Shown in pieces: positions 1-5,698 of a stretch of DNA of 5,698 nucleotides (position 1 is its first letter; every line of letters starts with the position of its first letter). The stretch is from Bacteroidales bacterium (lineage in GTDB: Bacteria; Bacteroidota; Bacteroidia; Bacteroidales; GCA-2748055), in contig JAOZLK010000319.1 in assembly GCA_029934875.1 (NCBI GenBank), positions 1 to 5,698 of the forward strand. Reading direction: 5' to 3'. The notes beneath the pieces were generated by a model. It was given only the letters and a program-made list of their open reading frames with translations. It searched no databases and was not told the origin of the DNA. The position numbers were made by a program, and so were the translations under genes.

Positions 1-149
1 TCGACTCCCCGTAAAATGACATCATTATAAAAGAAGTAGTTACGGTCCTTATTTTCCTTATACTGGATGAAACGTGAGTGGGAAAATTCACATGTACTTA
101 ACGCCGTTTGGACGGGTAACTGTATGTATAAATGTATGATATTAAAATA

Positions 150-182
150 AATCCCTCGTAAATATTTAATTTACAAGGGATT
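150..182 (-). terminator. Probable intrinsic terminator of the tmRNA gene
   Basis: The arms at 150-163 and 169-182 form a 14-bp stem around a 5-nt loop. Read on the minus strand, the one imperfect position (157 against 175) is a G-U wobble, so the stem is continuous. Read on the plus strand the same position is a C-A mismatch. The hairpin is therefore better as RNA made leftward, in the direction of ssrA, and it lies 14 bases beyond the tmRNA 3' end. It is followed on the minus strand by TATTTTAAT, a short and imperfect U-rich run. The stem is AT-rich at its loop end but has a GGGA/TCCC block near its base. Termination is inferred, and weaker activity on rightward transcripts is possible. Confidence 0.7.
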
Positions 183-196
183 ATGCGTATTACTTG

Positions 197-593
197 TGGA
201 GCTGCGGGGAGTCGAACCCCGGTCCAAACGAGAAACCCATATGCTTTCTACATGTGTAGCCAATCTTTAATTGTAGGGAAGGAGCCAGCGAAAGGCTACA
301 AACTCAATCCTTAGTCTCCTTTATTTCGCCAATGGGCCGGGACCTCCCAAAGGCTATCCTTGCTTTGCTTGTGCCCCATATACTACTGCCAACCAGGAGG
401 AAACAGCAGCGGAACATCTCGTCCTCAGTCTCTAAGACCGGGATTAGGTTAATTTTACTGAGTAAAATTAAGCAGCGAGAGCATAGTTATTATCGCCAAT
501 TATAAGTGTGAAATCTGGGATTAACGAGCCATATTCCCACGCTCGACATGCTTACATACCGATTAATCCCGCTGTCAAATCCATCTCAGCCCC
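197..593 (-). ncRNA. ssrA: Transfer-messenger RNA (tmRNA, SsrA), complete
   Basis: tmRNA with SmpB rescues ribosomes stalled on mRNAs lacking a stop codon and tags the unfinished protein for proteolysis. The 5' end reads GGGGCTGAGATGGATTTGAC, and its first seven bases pair with CAGCTCC at the 3' end (198-204), with one G-U pair. The T-arm is CGGGG-TTCGACT-CCCCG, and the discriminator A is at 197. The next bases are CAA, so the terminal CCA is not encoded and must be added after transcription. The tag frame (468-497) gives GDNNYALAA followed by TAA. An 11-bp inverted repeat with a one-base centre (449-471) includes the stop codon and corresponds to the helix known to follow the tag in tmRNAs. 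The region between about 230 and 445 should hold the downstream pseudoknots, which I did not fold. The gene is a one-piece form of about 397 nt, not the permuted two-piece type. Confidence 0.97.
468..497 (-). CDS. tmRNA proteolysis-tag reading frame (GDNNYALAA)
   Basis: Inside the tmRNA, the minus strand reads GGC GAT AAT AAC TAT GCT CTC GCT GCT TAA, which gives GDNNYALAA and a stop. GGC is the likely resume codon, so translation starts here without an initiator ATG. The YALAA end is the usual tail recognised by ClpXP-type proteases, and the NNYALAA pattern is the Bacteroidetes style of tag as I recall it. Asp at position 2 replaces the Glu (GENNYALAA) that I remember as common in the phylum. 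The alanine carried by the tmRNA would precede this sequence in the finished tag. The TAA lies inside the stem at 449-471. Confidence 0.93.
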   Translation of the reverse strand, partial: GDNNYALAA

Positions 594-605
594 GGTATTT
601 GCGTG

Positions 606-613
606 TAAAATTA
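606..613 (-). promoter_or_regulatory. Candidate -7 element of the ssrA promoter
   Basis: On the minus strand the sequence is TAATTTTA, one base away from the Bacteroidetes -7 consensus TAnnTTTG. It ends 12 bases before the mature tmRNA 5' end, which would leave a short leader for RNase P to remove. I see no well-placed -33 TTTG partner: the nearest TTTG on this strand (645-648) is 31 bases away. The assignment is weak. Confidence 0.3.
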
Positions 614-684
614 CTAATTCCGGACAATAAATGGACATAAGACCCAAAGGATTTGAGAAGCTTTCTTTTTCAAATTTGAGAAAC

Positions 685-703
685 AGACAAATCGGGTTTG
701 TCT
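685..703. repeat. 7-bp perfect inverted repeat, possible operator
   Basis: AGACAAA (685-691) and TTTGTCT (697-703) are perfect inverse complements separated by TCGGG. The repeat lies between the divergent ssrA and regulator genes, 61 bases before the regulator start codon. Its right arm contains a TTTG that could serve as a -33 promoter element. A dyad of this size could be a binding site for a dimeric regulator, including the AraC-type protein encoded next to it. It is short enough to arise by chance, and it has no U-tract that would make it a terminator. Confidence 0.35.
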
Positions 704-740
704 CAGAAACTTGACTCGTATCTCTTACAGGCATAACTTG
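697..740 (+). promoter_or_regulatory. Candidate Bacteroidetes-type promoter(s) for the regulator operon
   Basis: Two overlapping partial matches to the -33 TTTG / -7 TAnnTTTG pattern are visible. One is TTTG (697-700), 18 bases, then TATCTCTT (719-726). The other is TTG (711-713), 20 bases, then TAACTTG (734-740), which is one T short of the consensus. Either would give a leader of roughly 20-35 nt before the ATG at 764. Neither match is complete, so the location is plausible from spacing and position only. Confidence 0.27.
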
Positions 741-763
741 TATAAAGATATTGATTCTGATTC

Positions 764-3700
764 ATGCGGAAACTCGGCTTCCTCTTTTTGTCCGGTCTGT
801 GCCTTTGCCTTTCCTCCCACGGGAAGATTCTGCATGTGCCCAACACTTATCCAACGATACAGCTGGCTGTGGATGCGGCGGGCCCTGGTGATACAGTGCT
901 GGTGAGTGAAGGCCGTTATTTTGAAAATGTGCGCATGGGTGGAAAGCCAATGGTGCTGGGCTCTCGTTTTATCCTGGATGGCGATACAGCACATATCGGC
1001 CGGACCATCATCGACGGGAGCCGCTTCACCGACAGCCTGATGCAAAGCACCCTTACCCTGCATTCCTGGAATGATACCATGATGGTGGTACGCGGGCTCA
1101 CCATCACCGGGGGCGGGGGATCGAAAACCATGGTCGGAACTCTGGTACACTGGCTGGGTGGGGACATCCATGCCTTTGATGTGGGGGCACGAATCGAGGA
1201 CAACATCATTGAGGGCAACCGGCTGAGCTATCCGCTGAGAGTGAATACGGGTGGTGGAATGATGGCCACCAGCGGACCGGGGCAATACCTCCTGATCCGT
1301 AACAACCTGTTTAGAGACAACCATATCGAAACAGCCATGGAGGCCGATGGTGCGGGCTTTATGCTGGGCATCACCGACGGAGGCTTTATGCTGTGCGAAG
1401 GGAACAGCATCCTCAACAACAGCATTAAAGGGACCGGACCACACTTTTGCCATGGTGGCGGGGTTTCCCTCTTCGGTGTACAGCCTGCCGGTTCCCGTCT
1501 CCTCTTTCGAAACAACCTGGTAGCCGGGAACAGCGTGGAAGTCTGGCCCGGAGGCGACTATAAAAAGGCGGCAGGCGGAGGACTCATGATCATCCTCCAT
1601 GACTATGGGCACAGGCCAAAGGCCCAAGCTCCCTTCCTTATGATTACCGGCAATGTGATCAGAGATAACCATACTTCAAAAACGGGAGGTGCCATCTATC
1701 TGAGCACAAACTATGATGACTCCAGGAGATCCAGTCCCGTATGCCCCCAGGTATGGATCTCGGGGAATTCAATAAGCGGCAACCATTCGGAAAAAGGACC
1801 GGGATTTTACAACTATGAAGGCTACCCCATTCTTATCAATAACCTCATGGACAACTGCAGGGAAGGAGAGCCCATGCGGGAATTCTGGAATGTGGACAAT
1901 AACTATTCCTTCCGAAACAAGGGGATCATCAACATATTTAATAATGAGCTAAGTGCGAAGCAGGACAGCATTACGGGCATCAGGGAAGAATATCCGGTGG
2001 TATATTCCTTTGCTCATAAGTGGAAGGTGACGAAAGCATCCTCGGGAGAAATCAGTATGCGTCTTCTTCCCCCTCCGTGGCGTAACTGGTGGGCCATTTG
2101 CATCTATGCATTTTTCTTTGCCTTCTTTCTCTGGCTTTACCGGCGTTATCTGTTCTACCGTTTTAACCTGCAGGCCGCCCTGAAGCTTGAACGGGCCGAG
2201 AAAGAGCAGATCAGTCACCTGGACCAGGTCCGTTCACGGTTTTTCGCCAACATCAGCCATGAGTTCAGAACCCCCCTCACCCTCATCGCCGGTCCCCTGG
2301 AAGAGTTAATTGAGAATGGGAAGCTCTCCAGCAAAGAAAGCAGCTCACTGCACCTGATGCAACGGAATGTGAACAGGCTGCATCAACTGATCCGGCAGCT
2401 ACTCGAGATGGCCCGCCTGGAAGCAGGAGCCTCCAGGCTGAGTGTGGCCCCCGGCTCTTTCTCTGAACTGGTCAAGGGCCTTGCCGCCTCTTACCAGTCC
2501 CTGGCAGAGAAAAGATCCATGAACTATGTATGCCGGGTGAGCGATGATCCGGAGCAGCTCTATTTCGACAGCGACAAAGTGGAGAAAATCCTGACCAATC
2601 TCATTTCCAATGCCTTAAAATTCGCCGGGGAAGGAAGTCGGGTGGAAGTGGAGCTGAGCTATCACAGCTGCAGTAAGGAAATCTGTACGGCAGTAGTGAA
2701 GGTAAGCGATAGCGGTCCTGGCATGGAGGAAGAAGAACTTGCCCATATCTTTGACCGCTTCTTCAGGGCTGCAAACACCCACAAGAGCGACCAGGAAGGA
2801 TCAGGCATCGGCCTGGCCCTGGTCAAGGACCTGGTGGAACTCTACCGGGGAGAAATCAGGGTGGAAAGCAGTCCCGGGGAGGGCAGTTGCTTTACCGTGG
2901 AACTTCCCGCCGGGAAATCCCAGTTTAGAAAAAATGAAGTAGCTGTTTCGGATACAAATCCGGAAAACAGAGGAATTGAGGCACTGTTCGCCGGGGAAAA
3001 TATGGAAAGGGATGAGCCCGGGAAAGACGGTCAAAAGATGCAAGGCACTGCTTATGATTCTCTACCACTTGTACTTCTCGCAGAAGACAATGCCGACCTG
3101 CGGAGCTTCATTACCACCCGGCTGTCAGGTCAGATGAGCATGCTGGAGGCTGAAAACGGGCGTATTGCCCTGGAGCTGGCCATTAAAAAACAGCCCGACC
3201 TGGTGGTTTCCGACCTGATGATGCCTGAGATGGATGGGGCCGAACTGGTTGAAGCGCTGCGGAATGACGAACGCACCTGCCACATTCCCCTGATCATGCT
3301 CACTGCCAGGGCCGATATGGAAAGCCGCCTTGATTGCTTTGAAAAAGGTTCAGATGCCTTCATGGAGAAACCCTTCTCGATCGAAGAGCTTCAAACTCGC
3401 ATTCACGCACTCATCCGCCGAAGAAGGAGCCTGCAGGAAAGATCACTTCAAGCCTTTCTTCCACCTTCAGCAGACCAGGACAATCCTTCCTTCAGTGACC
3501 TCTTCCTGGAGAAATTGGCTTCCTGCATGCAAAAGGGTCTCTTAGACCCGGCCCTGAACGTGGAGGAGCTGAGCAGGAAGATGAGCATGAGCCGTGTGCA
3601 ACTCTACCGAAAGGTTAGTCACCTGACGGGATATAACCCGGGGGAACTTATACGAAACACCAGGCTTGAAGCTGCAGCACGTATGTTCCGCAATGGCCAT

Positions 3701-3829
3701 GACAACGTTATTCGGGTGATGCTTGAAGTAGGCTACAACAATGCTTCCAATTTTGCATCCATCTTCAAAAAACGCTTCGGCCAGAATCCCTCCGAATACA
3801 TGCGAAATAAACAAAAACTGAACCAATAA
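764..3829 (+). CDS. Hybrid two-component system protein with beta-helix periplasmic sensor and AraC-type output
   Basis: A 1021-residue one-protein signalling system. It should sense a periplasmic ligand, autophosphorylate, pass phosphate to its own receiver and bind DNA. Residues 1-20 form a signal peptide. Residues 21-365 look like a right-handed parallel beta-helix: a pectin-lyase-like start (TIQLAVDAA, GDTVLV, TIIDG), then repeated NxI/NxL..N turns near 146, 180, 213, 250, 297 and 334, alternating with GGG/GAG/GGA strands near 163, 196, 231, 271 and 308. PPPW (436-439) precedes the membrane helix (about 443-459). HisKA has H499 in ISHEFRTP. The ATPase domain has N612/N616, DSGPGM (649-654), FDRFF (663-667) and GSGIGLAL (679-686). 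The receiver has E774/D775, phospho-acceptor D817, T847 and K869. The AraC-type double helix-turn-helix spans about 931-1017. All catalytic residues are present. An in-frame TGA at 758-760 makes ATG 764 the first possible start; no Shine-Dalgarno sequence is visible. The kinase-to-receiver linker (about 715-765) is long and polar. The ligand is unknown; a carbohydrate is plausible from the fold. The kinase, receiver and HTH calls are near certain; the sensor fold is likely. Confidence 0.96.
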   Translation: MRKLGFLFLSGLCLCLSSHGKILHVPNTYPTIQLAVDAAGPGDTVLVSEGRYFENVRMGGKPMVLGSRFILDGDTAHIGRTIIDGSRFTDSLMQSTLTLHSWNDTMMVVRGLTITGGGGSKTMVGTLVHWLGGDIHAFDVGARIEDNIIEGNRLSYPLRVNTGGGMMATSGPGQYLLIRNNLFRDNHIETAMEADGAGFMLGITDGGFMLCEGNSILNNSIKGTGPHFCHGGGVSLFGVQPAGSRLLFRNNLVAGNSVEVWPGGDYKKAAGGGLMIILHDYGHRPKAQAPFLMITGNVIRDNHTSKTGGAIYLSTNYDDSRRSSPVCPQVWISGNSISGNHSEKGPGFYNYEGYPILINNLMDNCREGEPMREFWNVDNNYSFRNKGIINIFNNELSAKQDSITGIREEYPVVYSFAHKWKVTKASSGEISMRLLPPPWRNWWAICIYAFFFAFFLWLYRRYLFYRFNLQAALKLERAEKEQISHLDQVRSRFFANISHEFRTPLTLIAGPLEELIENGKLSSKESSSLHLMQRNVNRLHQLIRQLLEMARLEAGASRLSVAPGSFSELVKGLAASYQSLAEKRSMNYVCRVSDDPEQLYFDSDKVEKILTNLISNALKFAGEGSRVEVELSYHSCSKEICTAVVKVSDSGPGMEEEELAHIFDRFFRAANTHKSDQEGSGIGLALVKDLVELYRGEIRVESSPGEGSCFTVELPAGKSQFRKNEVAVSDTNPENRGIEALFAGENMERDEPGKDGQKMQGTAYDSLPLVLLAEDNADLRSFITTRLSGQMSMLEAENGRIALELAIKKQPDLVVSDLMMPEMDGAELVEALRNDERTCHIPLIMLTARADMESRLDCFEKGSDAFMEKPFSIEELQTRIHALIRRRRSLQERSLQAFLPPSADQDNPSFSDLFLEKLASCMQKGLLDPALNVEELSRKMSMSRVQLYRKVSHLTGYNPGELIRNTRLEAAARMFRNGHDNVIRVMLEVGYNNASNFASIFKKRFGQNPSEYMRNKQKLNQ

Positions 3830-3836
3830 AACTACT

Positions 3837-5698
3837 ATGATGAAACATCTTGCTTTGACCTTTGTGACAGCCCTTTTTATGGCTGCCTGTATCATTATTG
3901 ACACTGTTGAATTCTCCGGCGATTTAAGCCTGGGGGAAGTTGCAGAGGGAACACTGGAGCTGGAAACTCCTGACACTTTCTATTTCGATTTTATTGCAGA
4001 CACCTACATTTACGGAGTATGTGACCAGTTAACGGTCGATGTGGTGGTTACCCTATACGACTCGGCTGGGGCTTCACTGGGGAATTTTGACGGACCAGGG
4101 GAGGGTCCCGAGGAGTTCTTTTATGAGATCACCGAGGCGGGAAAGTACAAACTGGAGATCGCTCCCTTTGAGAAGAAGACTGGCGACTATACCCTGGAGC
4201 TGAAGATCGTGGAGGCGATTGCCACTGATCCGGCCAAACGGGCCGACCAGCTAATGTATCCCTATACGGGCGATGAGGTGCCGGGAGGCGTGATTGGTGT
4301 GGTCAGGGACGGAGAGCTGATCTTCTCCAAAGCCTACGGAATGGCCGACCTCACCTATGGGATACCTTACTCTGTGGGTACTCCATCCAACATTGGTTCT
4401 GTATCAAAGCAGTTTACTGCCATGGCCATCCTGCTGCTCGAGCAGGAGGGAAAGCTGTCGCTGGACGACGATGTCCGTAAATACATTCCCGAACTGCCCG
4501 ACCTGGGCAAGGTGGTGAAAATCAAAAACATGCTTAACCACACCAACGGCTTCCGAGAGGTGTTCAATTTGATGCCCATGACCGGTTGGAAAGGGGAGGA
4601 TGTACTTCGGCGCGAAGAAGTGATCGAGATCCTCAAACGCCAGGAAGAGCTGCAGGCGGCCCCGGGAGAGGAGTATAATTACAACAACTCTGCCTTTATT
4701 ATGCTGGCCGGGATTGTGGAAAGGATCAGCGGACAGACCTTCCCCGATTTTATGGAGGAGCATGTATTTGCACCCCTGGGGATGAACTCCACCATGGTCA
4801 GGACCAATCCCACCACCATCGTTCCGGGAGCATCGCAGGGCTATTCACCCGATTCCACGGGATATAGGGAGTCAGGCGATCTCTACGCAGCTTACGGGGC
4901 AGGTGGCATCTATACCACGCCGGGCGATTTCGGTAAATGGATGGACAATTTTAATGACCCTGTGCTGGGAGGCAAAGATGTGATTGCCCGGCTGGTGACA
5001 GTCGATACCTTAAACAATGGCGATACCATGACTTATGCCCTGGGAATTGGAGTTGCTGAGTTCAGGGGTTTAATGTCCTATAGCCATGGAGGGGCCGATA
5101 TTGCCCACCGTGCCTTTGCAATGTACTTCCCGGAGATCAATGCAGGGGTGGTAGCCATGAGCAACAACGCTAACTTTCCTGCTGGGAGGATCGCCAATAC
5201 CATGGCTGAGGCCTTCTTCGCGGATGATTTGGAGATAGAAGAGGAAGATGTGGAGAATGAAGAAGGGGAAAAGACGGCGGAAAGCACAGAAGTGCTGGTG
5301 CCGAAAAGTTTGCTGCAAGCCTATGCCGGGAAATACATCATTGCCGGGATGGGTCTGGTCCTCGAGTACAGCGTAGTGGAAGGGAGGCTCATGAGTTCTG
5401 TTGAGGGTCAGGCAGATCGCTTTTTGACTCCCCTGTCCCAATCTGAATTCAAGTATGAAGGAGTGGAAGCCACTATAGTGTTCAAAACGGACGGAAAGGG
5501 AAAGGCAACAGGTGCGGTGCATTCCCAGGGCGGCCAGGATTATAATTTGGAAGCCCTTCCTCCCTATGAACCTTCTCAGGAAAAATTGCAAGCCTACGAA
5601 GGCAGCTACTTCAGCAAAGAACTGGATGTCTTCTATAAGCTGGAGATGCACGACAGCACCCTGGTACTCCTGATCAGGAATACACCGGAGATAAAATT
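3837..5698 (+). CDS. Lipoprotein serine hydrolase (beta-lactamase class C / peptidase S12 type), 3' end missing
   Basis: The first 620 residues are present, and the frame is open to the window edge. Residues 1-18 are a lipoprotein signal ending in MAAC with C18 as the lipidated Cys; Met at -3 is a mild deviation from the usual lipobox. Residues about 28-125 look like a small beta-sandwich resembling the pre-peptidase C-terminal (PPC) domain (GKYKLEIAPF, GDYTLEL). The hydrolase domain (about 135-450) has the three family motifs: S188-x-x-K191 in GSVSKQF, Y282-N-N284 in YNYNNSAF, and H417-G-G in SHGG. S188 should be the acyl-enzyme nucleophile. An acidic linker (about 463-480) leads to two similar C-terminal units starting LLQAYAGKY (492) and LQAYEGSY (584), in the style of the lipocalin-like DUF3471 extensions. 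The substrate cannot be read: penicillin-binding-like peptidase, D-amino-acid peptidase and esterase are all possible. The gene starts 7 bases after the regulator's stop, so it is probably co-transcribed. ATG codons at 3837 and 3840 are both usable; no Shine-Dalgarno sequence is visible. Confidence 0.93.
   Translation, partial: MMKHLALTFVTALFMAACIIIDTVEFSGDLSLGEVAEGTLELETPDTFYFDFIADTYIYGVCDQLTVDVVVTLYDSAGASLGNFDGPGEGPEEFFYEITEAGKYKLEIAPFEKKTGDYTLELKIVEAIATDPAKRADQLMYPYTGDEVPGGVIGVVRDGELIFSKAYGMADLTYGIPYSVGTPSNIGSVSKQFTAMAILLLEQEGKLSLDDDVRKYIPELPDLGKVVKIKNMLNHTNGFREVFNLMPMTGWKGEDVLRREEVIEILKRQEELQAAPGEEYNYNNSAFIMLAGIVERISGQTFPDFMEEHVFAPLGMNSTMVRTNPTTIVPGASQGYSPDSTGYRESGDLYAAYGAGGIYTTPGDFGKWMDNFNDPVLGGKDVIARLVTVDTLNNGDTMTYALGIGVAEFRGLMSYSHGGADIAHRAFAMYFPEINAGVVAMSNNANFPAGRIANTMAEAFFADDLEIEEEDVENEEGEKTAESTEVLVPKSLLQAYAGKYIIAGMGLVLEYSVVEGRLMSSVEGQADRFLTPLSQSEFKYEGVEATIVFKTDGKGKATGAVHSQGGQDYNLEALPPYEPSQEKLQAYEGSYFSKELDVFYKLEMHDSTLVLLIRNTPEIK

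Noticed and set aside
1..149. Possible end of a coding region at the left edge
   Set aside because: All three plus-strand frames stop by position 30, and none of the few codons resembles a recognisable protein end, so no gene can be supported.
197..593. Whether the tmRNA 3' end marks the boundary of an integrated element
   Set aside because: No direct repeat of the tmRNA 3' end and no integrase are visible in the window, and the gene is followed by its own terminator.
552..734. A 60-codon minus-strand frame covering the tmRNA 5' end and its promoter region
   Set aside because: It overlaps the mature tmRNA, has no recognisable protein features and is AT-rich by composition, so it is a chance frame.
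725..1672. A 315-codon open frame on the minus strand opposite the regulator's sensor region
   Set aside because: It lies wholly antisense to a gene with clear signal-peptide and beta-helix sequence. Its translation is rich in His, Pro and Cys without recognisable motifs, as expected for the complement of a moderately GC-rich gene.
3542..3976. A 144-codon minus-strand frame opposite the AraC domain and the start of the hydrolase
   Set aside because: It spans two well-supported plus-strand genes and shows no protein family signal.
5070..5651. A 193-codon minus-strand frame opposite the C-terminal part of the hydrolase
   Set aside because: The plus strand here encodes the SHGG motif and the C-terminal units. 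The minus-strand product has no recognisable features.

Overview
The window looks like a chromosomal segment from a Bacteroidota (Bacteroidetes) bacterium. Three things point there: a one-piece tmRNA whose tag reads GDNNYALAA, a membrane-bound hybrid two-component regulator that ends in an AraC-type DNA-binding domain (an architecture typical of this phylum), and genes that start without a visible Shine-Dalgarno sequence. Intergenic DNA is AT-rich and coding DNA is moderately GC-rich. I cannot name a genus.

Layout. Positions 1-149 hold no gene that I can support. A hairpin at 150-182 looks like the terminator of the leftward tmRNA gene ssrA (197-593, minus strand). Positions 594-763 are a divergent intergenic region with weak promoter-like motifs for both directions and a 7-bp inverted repeat. 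On the plus strand, 764-3829 encodes a 1021-residue hybrid sensor kinase/response regulator/AraC regulator. Seven bases later a second plus-strand gene begins at 3837 and runs off the right edge. It encodes a lipoprotein serine hydrolase of the class C beta-lactamase/peptidase S12 type.

How the parts fit. The tmRNA is a housekeeping RNA and is probably independent of the rest. The regulator and the hydrolase are tightly spaced and co-oriented, so they are probably co-transcribed. The regulator would sense something in the periplasm and act directly on DNA, and the hydrolase would act in the cell envelope. Whether the hydrolase makes or removes the signal, or is a target of the regulator, cannot be read from this window.

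The most unusual item is the regulator's sensor. Classical hybrid two-component systems of Bacteroidetes carry two-component-regulator beta-propellers plus a Y_Y_Y domain in the periplasm. Here the whole periplasmic part (about residues 21-435) reads as a right-handed parallel beta-helix of the pectin-lyase-like type, joined just before the conserved PPPW/WW segment that leads into the membrane helix.
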